Of a stretch of 64,000 nt of DNA, positions 8,695-18,553 are shown one piece after another. The position numbers and the translations under genes are program-made. Under the pieces are notes generated by a model that was not told where the DNA came from, did no database searches, and was given only the letters and a program-made list of their open reading frames with translations. Origin of the DNA: Polynucleobacter necessarius (GTDB lineage: Bacteria > Pseudomonadota > Gammaproteobacteria > Burkholderiales > Burkholderiaceae); assembly GCA_900095165.1 (NCBI GenBank), contig LT606947.1, forward strand, positions 1,829,414 through 1,893,413, in the 5' to 3' direction. Within the stretch, counting starts at the first letter, position 1. Every line of letters starts with the position of its first letter.

Positions 8695-9327
8695 ATGGAA
8701 TTTACCCTTGATCTACTGCTTATCCCAGCTGCCTACTTAATTGGCTCCGTTTCTTTTGCGGTAGTGGTGAGCAAGTGCATGCGCTTACCCGATCCTCACT
8801 CTTATGGTTCTGGTAATCCAGGTGCTACTAATGTTTTGCGTACAGGCAATAAATTAGCTGCAGTACTTACCTTGATTGGCGATGCTCTCAAAGGTTATTT
8901 TGCTGTGATGCTGGCGCGAGTATTGCTTGGGAATGAGTTTCTTACGTCATCGATGAATTCTTGGCTACTCTGCGGAGTAGTTATCGCTGTTTTTCTGGGC
9001 CACCTCTTCCCCATATTTCATAAGTTTAAAGGTGGCAAAGGTGTTGCCACTGCCTGCGGCATTTTATTTGGTATCAATTGGATTTTAGGTTTAGCTACGC
9101 TCAGTATCTGGATTATTGTGGCGATGTTTATGCGCTACTCATCTTTAGCTGCCTTGGCTGCAGCGATTTTTGGCCATGTTTATTTTGTTTTCTTATTTGG
9201 CTTTCAGCCGATGGGATTGGCGATGTTTATTGTTTGCCTACTTTTAATTTGGCGTCACCGTAGCAACATCCACAATTTAATGAATGGCACCGAAAGTCGT
9301 ATTGGTTCTAAAAAGACCCCAAAATAA
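8695..9327 (+). CDS. plsY: Acyl-phosphate:glycerol-3-phosphate acyltransferase
   Basis: PlsY transfers an acyl group from acyl-phosphate to glycerol-3-phosphate, the first step of phospholipid synthesis, in the inner membrane. The 210-residue protein has about five membrane segments and the three conserved cytoplasmic motifs: [16 protein letters not shown] (about residues 38-53), [21 protein letters not shown] spread over about residues 102-122, and the C-terminal [15 protein letters not shown]. Length and motif spacing are normal. It begins the plus-strand run with the MAPEG gene 11 bases downstream. Confidence 0.95.
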   Translation: MEFTLDLLLIPAAYLIGSVSFAVVVSKCMRLPDPHSYGSGNPGATNVLRTGNKLAAVLTLIGDALKGYFAVMLARVLLGNEFLTSSMNSWLLCGVVIAVFLGHLFPIFHKFKGGKGVATACGILFGINWILGLATLSIWIIVAMFMRYSSLAALAAAIFGHVYFVFLFGFQPMGLAMFIVCLLLIWRHRSNIHNLMNGTESRIGSKKTPK

Positions 9328-9338
9328 AGCCCTCAATT

Positions 9339-9710
9339 ATGACAATTGCTTACGCCTGTGTTCTCTTTATGGGTCTTTTGCCCTATGTAGCTGCTGGTAT
9401 CGCTAAAAAAGGTTTTGAGGGTTATGACAATGCCCTACCAAGACAATGGCTTGCTAAGCAAACTGGCTTTAGGGCAAGAGCCAATGCTGCGCAAGCCAAT
9501 CTATTTGAGTCATTACCGCTCTTTTTTGCGGCAGTCATCATTGCTTCGATTGGCAATGCACCACAAGCCAGAATTGATCTACTAGCGCTAGGTTTTGTAG
9601 CTGCACGGATTGCCTACTTAATTTGCTATGTTGCCAACTGGCCAACGACAAGATCCATTGTTTGGACTTTGGGAATCATCTGTGTAGTGAGCTTATTTTT
9701 TCAGATTTAA
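9339..9710 (+). CDS. MAPEG-family membrane protein
   Basis: This is a 123-residue protein with four predicted membrane segments and the MAPEG pattern: N-RANAAQANLFE-SLPLFFAAVIIA, the helix that binds glutathione or lipid in eukaryotic relatives. Bacterial members of this type are common and mostly uncharacterised. It follows plsY after 11 bases and is probably cotranscribed. No catalytic role can be assigned from sequence. Confidence 0.85.
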   Translation: MTIAYACVLFMGLLPYVAAGIAKKGFEGYDNALPRQWLAKQTGFRARANAAQANLFESLPLFFAAVIIASIGNAPQARIDLLALGFVAARIAYLICYVANWPTTRSIVWTLGIICVVSLFFQI

Positions 9711-9863
9711 CAAACTAATAATTAAAAAAACTGAGACACAACATTTCTTATGCCAACTAAAAAAACCAGCTGCAGTAAAAAAACTAGCAGCTAAAAAGTC
9801 GCCAGCTCAAAAAAGAAGGCATTAACAAAGAGCACGCCAGCAAAAGATGATGCAGGTTTACCT

Positions 9864-10529
9864 TTGTCGGTAGTGATTCGCCGCCGTATTGAGGTCCAAA
9901 AGGCGCGCTTTCATGCAAACGACAATATCTCAGCATTCATACAGCCTGGTGAACTAGAGTGTTTGGTGGATGAGGTTGCGGAGAAGATGCAAGCGGTGCT
10001 GGAGAGTTTGGTCATTGATACCGAAAATGATCACAACACAAAAAATACTAGTCGTCGCGTTGCCAAGATGTATGTTCAAGAGGTGTTTAACGGTCGTTAC
10101 GTTGATCAACCCACCTTGACCAAGTTCCCTAATGTGAGTCGCTTAAATGAGCTCATGATTATTGGCCCAATAACTGTGCGTAGTGCATGCCCCCACCATT
10201 TGTGCCCGATCATGGGCCGAATTTGGATTGGCGTTCTGCCAAGCAAAGCATCAGCTTTGATCGGTCTGTCCAAATACTCACGTCTGACCGAATGGGTTAT
10301 GTGTCGTCCGCAAATTCATGAAGAGGCTGTTGTGGAGTTGGCAGATATGCTTGAGAAAAAAATCAAGCCTATTGGCGTTGCAGTAGTAATGGATGCTGAC
10401 CACTTCTGTATGCAGTGGCGTGGTGTCAAAGATCGCGACTCGAAGATGATCAATAGTGTGATGCGTGGTGCTTTCTTAAAAGACTCCAATCTGCGTAGGG
10501 AATTTCTGGCGCTGATCGATAGAAAATAG
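9864..10529 (+). CDS. folE: GTP cyclohydrolase I (start uncertain, disturbed Lys/Ala-rich leader)
   Basis: FolE converts GTP to dihydroneopterin triphosphate, the entry step to folate and pterins. In the 221-residue open frame the zinc ligands are visible as Cys109 and His112 in ACPHHLCPIMG and Cys182 in DADHFCMQWRGVKD. This last motif is a variant of the usual CMTMRGV. The frame opens at TTG 9864. Upstream, an ATG at 9750 followed by a Lys/Ala/Pro-rich leader would join this frame if one A were removed from the run at 9759-9765 and one added at 9809-9814. The intended protein is therefore probably about 38 residues longer, and the two offsetting indels may be sequencing errors. Confidence 0.85.
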   Translation: MSVVIRRRIEVQKARFHANDNISAFIQPGELECLVDEVAEKMQAVLESLVIDTENDHNTKNTSRRVAKMYVQEVFNGRYVDQPTLTKFPNVSRLNELMIIGPITVRSACPHHLCPIMGRIWIGVLPSKASALIGLSKYSRLTEWVMCRPQIHEEAVVELADMLEKKIKPIGVAVVMDADHFCMQWRGVKDRDSKMINSVMRGAFLKDSNLRREFLALIDRK

Positions 10530-10560
10530 GAAGACGCAAAAATTCCTTATCCTTATTGTT

Positions 10561-11482
10561 TTGCTCGCTGTGGTTTGTACTATTGACCATAATAGACAGG
10601 ACTATCAGACATTGGCAAGTGAAAAAATGGAGTCCCCATTTTTTATATTCCACCTCTCAATCAAAAAGATTTTAAAGGTCGCACGTGGATTTTGTTGGCT
10701 GAATCCAAGACAAAGTTTTGGTTCTATGATCCCTGTACTTTGATTGAAGACGAGGATGGCGTCCTTTCTTTTGCTGCTTATATTGCGCCGAGAGAAAAAA
10801 TAATCTTCCTGCATTTAATGCCACGATCGTTGGCCCTTATCTTCAAAAACTAGATTGCTTTAGCAATAACCAATGGTCGGAAACCTTATACACCAAAGAT
10901 CTGCTTGCGCAAAGACCGCTAGTCGGCGATGCTAAACCAGTGAATGGTTCTGGCTGGGTCAAAATTAAATCTAAAACCGCAATGGCGTATGTACGCTCAC
11001 GTTTGTGTGGGCGTAAATTTATTGATGATCAAAATGTAAACTATTTTTTATATCAAGATGGCGCGTTGCCAGCTCCGATTGCTAAGAAAGCGCTAGTAGA
11101 GGTTTTTGATCAAAAAGAAAGTAAGCAGATCGTGACTCTTGCGCAAGAAGAGGTCATTGAACCAAGCAATGCCAAGCCACCTATATTTTATGAAGTGCTC
11201 AACAATGAGGTGATTATCGTAGAGAGTAAAAAAGAGATACGCCAACTTCGAATTAATGCTTATTACCTAGATAAAAATTTATCCAAACAAGCAGACTATA
11301 TTTTTACGGCTAACTGCGCAGATAACTCTTATGTAATGACTGCTGCTGGAGCAGTACAAAAATCGAGCGCTACTAATGACGCCATTGGTGCAAAAGATTC
11401 ATTTGCTGCAGTAGCATTTAATCGAGCCTGCGGGAATCACGGCGCGTACATGAAGACATCGACTAAGGGTGCAAGTAAGTGA
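10561..11482 (+). pseudogene. Unknown exported protein, two frameshifts
   Basis: Three frames join into one protein of about 305 residues that I do not recognise. A hydrophobic N-terminus (FLILIVLLAVV) suggests export or membrane anchoring. The joined product continues as DFKGRTWILLAES and FNATIVGPYLQKLDCF and ends as an unbroken frame from 10940 to 11482 with a Cys pair near the C-terminus (TANCADNS, NRACGNHG). Two A runs, 10622-10627 and 10795-10800, each need one more A to restore the frame. No ATG is seen at the front: TTG 10561 is the first usual start, and an in-frame ACG at 10534 after AGGAAG is an alternative. It overlaps the next small lipoprotein gene (TGATG), so they form an operon after folE. 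Confidence 0.6.
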
Positions 11483-11700
11483 TGCGCAAATCTTCTCTCT
11501 ACAGAGCTCTAATTTTTCCGATGTTGGTCGGTATGGCTGTTGTTGCTTGCGAATGCTTCCAAACCGAAAATCCTGATCTATCTAGAAACAACAAGGCGGC
11601 CTACAATAAAGATTTAAAAGAATGCCGGGAAGATTATCCAGAGCAGGGCTCTGGGATTCACTATCGTCAGTGGATTGGTTGCATGAAGCTCAAGGGTTGA
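11482..11700 (+). CDS. Small lipoprotein, unknown function
   Basis: The 72-residue product from ATG 11482 (or 73 from GTG 11479) has a lysine/arginine-positive start and a hydrophobic core. A lipobox ends VVAC at about residue 23, so it is likely lipid-anchored after signal peptidase II cleavage. The mature part is short, polar and has two further Cys (KECRED, IGCMKLKG). The start overlaps the stop of the upstream gene, implying coupling. No family is recognised. Confidence 0.6.
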   Translation: MRKSSLYRALIFPMLVGMAVVACECFQTENPDLSRNNKAAYNKDLKECREDYPEQGSGIHYRQWIGCMKLKG

Positions 11701-11727
11701 AAGTAGATTTTCATTTGATCTCTTTCT

Positions 11728-11742
11728 GAGAACAATTCTCAT
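11728..11742. promoter_or_regulatory. Fur-box-like palindrome
   Basis: TGAGAACAATTCTCA is a perfect 15-base palindrome with a one-base centre. It matches 12 of the 14 defined positions of the Fur 7-1-7 consensus TGATAATnATTATCA, and the GAGAA/TTCTC form is common in betaproteobacterial Fur sites. It lies about 140 bases upstream of the HiPIP gene, an iron-sulfur protein, so iron-dependent control is plausible but inferred. Confidence 0.5.
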
Positions 11743-11884
11743 CTAAATTCTTATATAAATCAAAGTCTTACGTGACTGGTAGCTGGATTACATATTCTCC
11801 ACTATGATCAATTCAGTTTTTAAAGTTATGCATCGCAATTTAGTGTGCTTCCTTACTTATCACTGATTTATTTTTGGAGAATCC

Positions 11885-12193
11885 ATGAAAAATAGTCGTC
11901 GCCAATTTATGATTTTGTCTGCTGCTGGTGCTTGTACTTTGGCATTGAACGGTAAAGTTCAAGCTCAAGCAATGGTTGCTGAAACTGATCCACAAGCTTC
12001 TGCATTGGGTTATAAGGCTGATGCCTCTAAAGTAGATAAAGCTAAATTCCCAAAATATGCTGCAGGTCAAAAATGTGACAACTGTGCTCTCTATCAAGGT
12101 AAGCCTGGTTCTGCTGCTGGCGGCTGCTCATTGTTTGCTGGCAAGCAAGTGGCTGGTCCAGGCTGGTGCTCTGCTTACGCTAAGAAGGCTTAA
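11885..12193 (+). CDS. High-potential iron-sulfur protein (HiPIP)
   Basis: HiPIPs are periplasmic electron carriers with one [4Fe-4S] cluster. The 102-residue precursor has a Tat signal with the RRQFM motif at residues 5-9 and a hydrophobic core ending around AQA. The mature domain carries the four cluster Cys at about residues 64, 67, 81 and 95 (KCDNCALY, GGCSLF, GWCSAY), in the spacing typical of the family. A GGAG Shine-Dalgarno precedes the ATG. A hairpin terminator follows 48 bases after the stop, so it is a single-gene unit. Confidence 0.95.
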   Translation: MKNSRRQFMILSAAGACTLALNGKVQAQAMVAETDPQASALGYKADASKVDKAKFPKYAAGQKCDNCALYQGKPGSAAGGCSLFAGKQVAGPGWCSAYAKKA

Positions 12194-12241
12194 TTACCCT
12201 TTGCTAGCGAATGAATTCTGAGTTTCAAAGACTTAGAATCT

Positions 12242-12277
12242 AAAAAGGCTGCTTAGTTCAGACTAGCAGCCTTTTTT
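12242..12277 (+). terminator. Rho-independent terminator after HiPIP gene
   Basis: AAGGCTGCT (12245-12253) pairs with AGCAGCCTT (12265-12273) over an 11-base loop, followed by a T-run. A-runs in front of the stem also pair with it, so the structure could work on both strands. Confidence 0.85.
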
Positions 12278-12313
12278 ATTACACTCGGACACCGAGTAAC
12301 CCAAGGAATTTGA

Positions 12314-12856
12314 ATGAAGCATTCTGGTAAGCGGTATTTAAAACATCTTCTGTTTTATTTAGGTGGTGATCAACCTCCTGTGAGTTGGTTGGAGAGAGTT
12401 CGCTCGGTATTGGGGGGCTTTTATTGGTCTTATGTTAGTGTTCACTACCGCTAAATACCTTGTTGAGTTAAGTGGTATTGATGAATGGCTGATGGCTTCC
12501 CTGGGCGCAAGCGCTTTATTGGTATTTGTTTTGCCAGGCAGCCCTATGGCTCAGCCCTGGGCAGTAATCGCTGGCAATACCCTATCAGCCCTAGTTGGAA
12601 TTAGCTGTTTTCATCTCATTGGGCAGCCATTATTGGCACTACCTGCGGCAGTTGCACTATCTATCCTCGGGATGTTTGTATTGCGGTGTCTGCACCCGCC
12701 AGCCGCAGCCATCTCTTTAATTGTGGTGCTTGGGCATATTGGTAGCTATCGCTATGCCTTTTCCCCGTAATGATTGATTCGATTCTATTAATTCTGGCTG
12801 GGGTGGTTTACAGCAATTTGACTGGTAAACCTTACCCCAATAAGCCCCCTAGATAA
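12314..12856 (+). pseudogene. HPP-family membrane protein, two frameshifts
   Basis: When two single-base changes are repaired, the reading gives a 180-residue HPP-family membrane protein. It has an N-terminal cytoplasmic stretch, four membrane segments, the motif LRCLHPPAAAIS that names the family, and the C-terminal AGVVYSNLTGKPYP pattern. Plant and cyanobacterial relatives transport nitrite; the role here is unknown. The ATG at 12314 is preceded by AAGGAA. The run at 12412-12417 has one G too many and the T-run at 12759-12762 has one T too few; as written, translation ends after about 46 codons. The conserved protein on both sides argues for recent decay or a sequencing error. Confidence 0.75.
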
Positions 12857-12883
12857 GGCTCTAGAGAGCATCTTTGATATTTC

Positions 12884-13024
12884 TTATTTAATTTTGCCTG
12901 CAGCAATGGAGGCTTTGCAGTTCAAAATAGCGTAGTTCTGGAACTTACCGGCATTCTCTTTGCGGATAGATTGACCGCATTCAGTTAAAGAATTGCGTAA
13001 GTTAATTTTAGGGATATTGCTCAT
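12884..13024 (-). CDS. Small ORF (46 residues), unknown
   Basis: The frame begins MSNIPKINLRNSLTECG and ends in a Lys-rich tail, with two Cys. A strong Shine-Dalgarno (AAAGGAGC, about 13031-13038 on the minus strand) lies at the proper distance before ATG 13024, which supports real translation and this start rather than the longer upstream one. No family is recognised. It lies alone between the broken HPP gene and manC. Confidence 0.5.
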   Translation of the reverse strand: MSNIPKINLRNSLTECGQSIRKENAGKFQNYAILNCKASIAAGKIK

Positions 13025-13219
13025 AGTAATAGCTCCTTTAACGATTTCTATAGTTATTGTTTGAAATTCAATCTGCAATACAGCGCCATTGTGCTCTTGT
13101 CTGGCGCTGCTTGCGATCGGTGGGATTTTAATAAATTCCCATGCTTTGCTAAAGAGGGGCTATAAACCCTTTAAAATCTACTATTATTTATAAAAAGCAT
13201 ATCCATTACTTTCAAATTC

Positions 13220-14704
13220 ATGGCTTTAGTGATTCCAGTCATTCTTTGCGGCGGCTCCGGTACTCGACTTTGGCCTTTGTCCCGCTCGGGCTTTCCAAAG
13301 CAGTTTTTGGTTCTCTCTGGCGATGGCTCCTCTCAAAGCCTTTTTCAGCAAGCAGTAGAGCGCATCAATTCTGTTGCTAGTGCAAAAATTACACTCGGCA
13401 ATACCTTGGTAGTCACTAATGAAGACCATCGATTCTTGGTGCTTGACCAATTGCGTGAAATGAAATCAGTTCACACTACTTTGCTGCTGGAGCCAGTAGG
13501 TCGCAATACAGCACCTGCACTCAGTATGGCCGCTTTTTGTGCGCAACAATTAGCTCAAGATCAGGATCCGATTTTGGTAATTACACCGGCAGATCAAACG
13601 ATTCAAAATCCTGCAGCCTTTACTAAAGCGTTACAGGATTGCATCGCGGTGGTAGAGGCAAATAAACAAAGGATTGCTATTTTGGGTATCACCCCAACTG
13701 CACCTGAAACAGGCTATGGATATATTCAGCGCTCAGGCGCAAAGGATCAACACAATGCCTTTGTAGTCGACCGCTTTGTAGAAAAGCCTGATAGCCAGAC
13801 TGCACAAAGTTATTTGGCGGATGGTGGCTATCTTTGGAACGGCGGTATGTTTGTGCTCAATGCGAGCACATGGTTAGCGGCCCTCAAGGAGTATTGTGTT
13901 GATATTTATGATGCTTCACAAAAAGCATGGCAAGCCAAGTCTGAAGATAAGACCGACGGTGTGCAATTCATTCGCCCGGGCAAGGAAGAGTTCATGGCGA
14001 TTCCAGCTGAATCTATTGACTACGCGGTAATTGAAAAGTGCCCGAATAGTCGAGGCGGTCAATACAACATCAAGATGGTGGAATTAGACGCTGGCTGGAA
14101 TGATCTTGGTGCTTGGGATGCTGTTTGGCAAGTGGGTAAACAAGATCAAGATGGCAATGTCACTAGTGGCGATACTTTGTTGACGAATTCTAAAAATTCT
14201 TTAGTGCATGCTAATAGTCGTTTGGTAAGTGCTGTTGGGGTTGAAAATCTCATCATCGTAGAAACGGCAGACGCAGTGTTGGTTGCTGATCGCAAAAATA
14301 GCCAAGATGTTAAAAACATTGTGAATCAGCTGGAGTCACAAAAGCGGGAAGAGAAAAGTCTGCATCGCAAGGTTGCTAGGCCCTGGGGCTGGTATGACAG
14401 TGTGGATGAAGGCGAGCGCTTTAAGGTAAAGCGTATTCAGGTTAAGCCGGGTGCCAGTCTATCCTTGCAAATGCATCATCACCGCGCGGAGCATTGGATT
14501 GTGGTCAAAGGTGTGGCAGAGATTACCAATGGGGATCAAGTAATCACTCTCCAGGAAAATCAAAGTACTTATATTTCGCAGGGGCAAACACATCGACTAG
14601 CAAATCGTGGTAGTGAGCCTCTGGAGATTATTGAAGTGCAGTCGGGTAGTTATTTAGGTGAAGATGACATTGTTCGTTTTGAAGACACTTATGGAAGAGG
14701 TTGA
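13220..14704 (+). CDS. manC: Mannose-1-phosphate guanylyltransferase / mannose-6-phosphate isomerase
   Basis: This bifunctional enzyme makes GDP-mannose, the precursor of the GDP-fucose produced by the next two genes. The 494-residue protein has the nucleotidyltransferase domain (about 1-350) with the [12 protein letters not shown] start, FPKQF, and FVEKPD near residue 189. A C-terminal cupin-type isomerase domain (about 380-485) carries [23 protein letters not shown] and QTHRLANRG. Length is normal for the fused type. It opens a plus-strand GDP-sugar operon; its stop overlaps the region in front of gmd. Confidence 0.95.
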   Translation: MALVIPVILCGGSGTRLWPLSRSGFPKQFLVLSGDGSSQSLFQQAVERINSVASAKITLGNTLVVTNEDHRFLVLDQLREMKSVHTTLLLEPVGRNTAPALSMAAFCAQQLAQDQDPILVITPADQTIQNPAAFTKALQDCIAVVEANKQRIAILGITPTAPETGYGYIQRSGAKDQHNAFVVDRFVEKPDSQTAQSYLADGGYLWNGGMFVLNASTWLAALKEYCVDIYDASQKAWQAKSEDKTDGVQFIRPGKEEFMAIPAESIDYAVIEKCPNSRGGQYNIKMVELDAGWNDLGAWDAVWQVGKQDQDGNVTSGDTLLTNSKNSLVHANSRLVSAVGVENLIIVETADAVLVADRKNSQDVKNIVNQLESQKREEKSLHRKVARPWGWYDSVDEGERFKVKRIQVKPGASLSLQMHHHRAEHWIVVKGVAEITNGDQVITLQENQSTYISQGQTHRLANRGSEPLEIIEVQSGSYLGEDDIVRFEDTYGRG

Positions 14705-14733
14705 AGAACAGCCAAGGGAAGAAATTAATCAAT

Positions 14734-15876
14734 ATGACCAGTCAAGCCAATAGCAAACAAAAAGTAGCGCTCATCACAGGTATTACAGGACAAGATGGTT
14801 CCTACCTTGCTGAGTTTTTGCTAGAAAAGGGTTACATCGTTCATGGCATTAAACGCCGCGCATCCTCTTTTAATACTGAGCGTATTAACCATATTTATCA
14901 AGACCCCCATATTGATCATCGTGATTTGATTTTGCATTATGGTGACCTAACGGATACCAGCAATTTGGTGCGCATCATTCAAGAATCACAGCCCGACGAG
15001 ATTTATAACTTGGGCGCACAGTCCCATGTAGCTGTGTCTTTTGAGTCGCCTGAATATACGGCAGATGTTGATGCTATAGGCCCATTAAGGATATTGGAGG
15101 CAATACGAATTTTGGGTCTCGAAAAGAAGACCCGTTTTTATCAAGCGTCTACCTCAGAGTTATACGGCTTGGTACAAGAAATCCCGCAAACAGAAACTAC
15201 GCCGTTTTATCCGCGCAGTCCTTACGCAGTTGCCAAAATGTATGCGTACTGGATCACCGTGAACTATCGTGAAGCCTATGGCATTTATGCTTGTAATGGC
15301 ATCTTGTTTAATCATGAATCCAAGCGTCGTGGTGAAACTTTTGTAACTCGCAAGGTGACTCGTGGTTTGGCGAATATTGCACAAGGGCTAGAGAAATGCC
15401 TTTACATGGGCAATATTGATGTCCTGCGTGACTGGGGTCATGCAAAAGACTATGTCCGCATGCAATGGCTGATGCTGCAACAAGAGCAGCCTGATGATTT
15501 TGTGATTGCCACAGGGGTGCAATTTACAGTGCGTGAATTTATTACCCGTAGCGCTAAACAATTGGGTATCACGCTGAAGTTCGAGGGTGTTGCTGAAAAT
15601 GAAAAAGCCATCGTGGCAGCTATTGAAGGCGATAAAGCCCCAGCTCTAAAAGTTGGCGATGTGATTGTACAAATTGATCCTCGGTATTACCGTCCGACTG
15701 AAGTGGAGACTCTTTTAGGAAATCCTGCCAAAGCAAAAGGAAAGCTAGGTTGGGTCCCCGAAATCACACTCGATCAAATGATCGTCGAGATGGTAGCTAA
15801 TGATCTTGATCAAGCCAAGCAACATGCACTATTACTGCAGCATGGTCATAGTGTTTCGGTAGGCAAGGAAAGTTAA
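14734..15876 (+). CDS. gmd: GDP-mannose 4,6-dehydratase
   Basis: Gmd converts GDP-D-mannose to GDP-4-keto-6-deoxymannose with NADP. The product has the Rossmann motif [13 protein letters not shown] close to the N-terminus, the catalytic Ser-containing STSELYG, and the YxxxK motif in [15 protein letters not shown]. The C-terminal [16 protein letters not shown] motif appears as [13 protein letters not shown]. The start at ATG 14734 is chosen because a Shine-Dalgarno-like AAGGGAAG lies before it, and the upstream in-frame extension (to TTG 14701) is not conserved-looking. About 380 residues is slightly longer than E. coli Gmd. It lies between manC and fcl. Confidence 0.95.
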   Translation: MTSQANSKQKVALITGITGQDGSYLAEFLLEKGYIVHGIKRRASSFNTERINHIYQDPHIDHRDLILHYGDLTDTSNLVRIIQESQPDEIYNLGAQSHVAVSFESPEYTADVDAIGPLRILEAIRILGLEKKTRFYQASTSELYGLVQEIPQTETTPFYPRSPYAVAKMYAYWITVNYREAYGIYACNGILFNHESKRRGETFVTRKVTRGLANIAQGLEKCLYMGNIDVLRDWGHAKDYVRMQWLMLQQEQPDDFVIATGVQFTVREFITRSAKQLGITLKFEGVAENEKAIVAAIEGDKAPALKVGDVIVQIDPRYYRPTEVETLLGNPAKAKGKLGWVPEITLDQMIVEMVANDLDQAKQHALLLQHGHSVSVGKES

Positions 15877-15908
15877 ATGCCAAACATGAATTTTGGAACG
15901 GATAAATA

Positions 15909-16886
15909 GTGTCTCTAGATTTAAATCAAAAAATCTATGTAGCTGGCCATATGGGTATGGTGGGCTCAGCCATCGTCCGAAATTTAAAGAGCAAAGGCTT
16001 TAGAAATATTATTGGTCGTACTCATGCTGAGTTAGATCTCACCAATCAAGCTGCCGTAAGAGCTTTCTTTGAACAAGAAAAACCAGCTCAAGTTTATTTA
16101 GCTGCTGCAAAAGTGGGTGGTATTCACGCGAACAATACTTTCCCAGCGGAATTCATATATCAGAACCTGATGATGGAAGCTAATATTGTTCATCAGGCTT
16201 TCGAAAATGGCGTGAAGAAACTCTTATTTTTAGGTTCAAGCTGTATCTATCCAAAGCTTGCGCCACAACCCATGTCAGAAAATGCACTTCTGACGGGTAA
16301 GTTAGAGTCAACCAATGAGCCTTATGCTATTGCAAAAATTGCTGGCATTAAATTATGTGAAAGCTATAACCGTCAATACGGTGACTCACATGGAATTGAT
16401 TACCGCTCAGTAATGCCTACTAATCTCTATGGTCCTGGAGATAATTACCATCCTGAAAATAGCCATGTCATACCTGCATTGATTAGACGCTTTCATGAAG
16501 CTAAAGTAGCTAATACCCCCGAGGTATTGATTTGGGGAACGGGTACGCCAAAGCGTGAGTTTCTGTATGTCGATGATATGGCTGCAGCCTCTGTGTTTGT
16601 GATGGATCTGGCAAAAGAGATATATGACAAATATATGTCGCCAATGCAAAGTCACATTAATGTGGGCTTTGGGTCTGATGTCACGATTGCCGAATTGGCT
16701 AAAGCGGTTGGGACTGCGGTAGGGTATCAGGGTCAAATTACTTTTGATTCGAGTAAACCTGATGGCGCGCCTCGGAAGTGGATGGACTCTAGTAGGTTGA
16801 ACCAGTTAGGTTGGCAGGCCAAAATAGATTTAGACATTGGGCTAGAACAGGCATATGCCGATTTTTTAAAAAACCATACTAAGTGA
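15909..16886 (+). CDS. fcl: GDP-L-fucose synthase
   Basis: Fcl (WcaG) epimerises and reduces GDP-4-keto-6-deoxymannose to GDP-L-fucose. The 325-residue SDR protein has the GHMGMVGSA nucleotide-binding motif, [10 protein letters not shown] with the catalytic Ser, and the YAIAKIAG active-site Tyr/Lys pair. [22 protein letters not shown] is split over about residues 173-194. It starts at GTG 15909, 32 bases after gmd. With manC and gmd it gives a complete GDP-fucose supply, implying fucose in the surface glycan. Confidence 0.95.
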   Translation: MSLDLNQKIYVAGHMGMVGSAIVRNLKSKGFRNIIGRTHAELDLTNQAAVRAFFEQEKPAQVYLAAAKVGGIHANNTFPAEFIYQNLMMEANIVHQAFENGVKKLLFLGSSCIYPKLAPQPMSENALLTGKLESTNEPYAIAKIAGIKLCESYNRQYGDSHGIDYRSVMPTNLYGPGDNYHPENSHVIPALIRRFHEAKVANTPEVLIWGTGTPKREFLYVDDMAAASVFVMDLAKEIYDKYMSPMQSHINVGFGSDVTIAELAKAVGTAVGYQGQITFDSSKPDGAPRKWMDSSRLNQLGWQAKIDLDIGLEQAYADFLKNHTK

Positions 16887-16898
16887 TCAGTCTGCATT

Positions 16899-18506
16899 TT
16901 GTTAGCTAGAGCAAAACAACTATTTGCCATTCGTAATGACTATTTCATAGTTATTTGTTTTGCGCTGGTAAACCTCTTTTTCTTTCAAAGACACTTCCTC
17001 TTATTTATGGATTACTCCATTTTTTGGGAGGGGGCGTATCGAGTTTCTTTAGGGCAAATTCCATTTACCGATTTTGGAACACCAGTCGGGCCAGCATCTT
17101 TCTTCATCCCCGCCATTTTCTTCAAGCTATTTTCCCCGAGCTGGTTTGTTATGCAGCTCTCGCAGATGTTTGAAAATGCCTTATTGCTGGTCTTGGCTTA
17201 TCAATTACTCAAGCGCTTGCAGTTCACGCAGGTCAATATCAATAGAGCAATTGCCTGCTTCTCATTTCTCTATTTAGTATTTTTATCGCACCCTTGGTAC
17301 AACTCTGGTGCCTTTTTTTGCTTTCTGACTTCCATGGTTTTATTACTGAGCACGAGCCGCTGGTCTCTAATGGCGGCAGGGGCAATGAGTGGCATTTGTT
17401 TTCTAGCTAAGCAAGATTATGGTGTCATGAATCTGTGCCTGGGTTTTTTGGTGATCTTGTTAACTCAAGCACAGCAAAGCGGTCCTTATCGCAAGATTAC
17501 ATTCCAATTTTCCGCCATTAGGAATATGCAGCGGCTCACATCAATTGTTGGTGCCGGTATTTTGTTTTTGGCATTTTTTGCTTTACCGATAGTTGCTCTT
17601 ATTTATTCTGTAGATAGCGCCCAGTTTTTCTATTGGTTTAATTATGGTCAGCCTCCTCATGAAATCCGCAAGATCCATATTTGGGATTTTGCTAATCATG
17701 GCAACTTATTTTTACCCGCCTGCATTGCATTTTATTTTTCTTATCGCACTGTGCGCATGGATTTATTGTTTGCGGGCATATTCTTCATTTGCGCATTTAT
17801 TGTTTCGAGTACCAGTGGCTTGGACTACACAGCCTTATTTTTCTTTTTATTCTTGCCTTTGCTTGTGCAGACTGCGAAGGATAAGCAGCTTGTTCAAAAA
17901 AGATGGCTATCGGTACTATTGGTAGTCGCCGTCATGACATGCATCGCATTCCCGGCAAAATATTTATACCGCTTGGTACAAACTACTGTGCTAGTGAAAG
18001 CGGAGCCATTCTCATTTAGGCATGTATATGTCACTAGGCCTGTTCAAGCCTATCCAGAGTCTATGCCTTATTTTAAGAATGTGATGAGCTCAAATGATTC
18101 GATACTGATGATTGAGAAACTTCAGGAAATAGTCAAAGCCAATCCTAATGTGGCTTTAAAAGTACTCAATATCAGCGAGTTAACCCCTATCTATGCAGAA
18201 TTAGGTAGCCCACCACCTTTGCATTACCCACTTTGGTATCACACTAAGATTTCCTTGTTCCCAAAAGAAATCAAGCTGATTAATCAGGATATTGACAAAA
18301 ATCATTTTGACATCGTTCTCCTGCAAAATGCCCATGGGCAGGCAAATTTCGATGAGTTTCTCACTCGCCTCCAGAAGAATGCTAACTATCAGACGTTACG
18401 TGAGCAGGGCTTTGTATCTCCCACTGCATCAACGGGGGATACTTGTTTTGAGGGTTGCTGCCCCAATCACATTTATGTCTTCGTAAGACGTAGCTTGCTG
18501 AAGTAA
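16899..18506 (+). CDS. Multi-span membrane glycosyltransferase-like protein (GT-C type)
   Basis: This is a 535-residue protein with about ten hydrophobic segments followed by a soluble C-terminal part (about 365-535). The early loop MDYSIFWEGAYRVSLGQIPFTDF is split by a membrane boundary and resembles the acidic first loop of GT39/GT-C enzymes, which take the sugar from a lipid-linked donor on the periplasmic side. A substrate cannot be assigned. It begins 13 bases after fcl with a TTG start, so it may be the last gene of the fucose operon. Confidence 0.65.
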   Translation: MLARAKQLFAIRNDYFIVICFALVNLFFFQRHFLLFMDYSIFWEGAYRVSLGQIPFTDFGTPVGPASFFIPAIFFKLFSPSWFVMQLSQMFENALLLVLAYQLLKRLQFTQVNINRAIACFSFLYLVFLSHPWYNSGAFFCFLTSMVLLLSTSRWSLMAAGAMSGICFLAKQDYGVMNLCLGFLVILLTQAQQSGPYRKITFQFSAIRNMQRLTSIVGAGILFLAFFALPIVALIYSVDSAQFFYWFNYGQPPHEIRKIHIWDFANHGNLFLPACIAFYFSYRTVRMDLLFAGIFFICAFIVSSTSGLDYTALFFFLFLPLLVQTAKDKQLVQKRWLSVLLVVAVMTCIAFPAKYLYRLVQTTVLVKAEPFSFRHVYVTRPVQAYPESMPYFKNVMSSNDSILMIEKLQEIVKANPNVALKVLNISELTPIYAELGSPPPLHYPLWYHTKISLFPKEIKLINQDIDKNHFDIVLLQNAHGQANFDEFLTRLQKNANYQTLREQGFVSPTASTGDTCFEGCCPNHIYVFVRRSLLK

Positions 18507-18553
18507 ATATTCTTTAATTATTTATTTTTTTAGGGCTTATTGCTCAGCACTAA

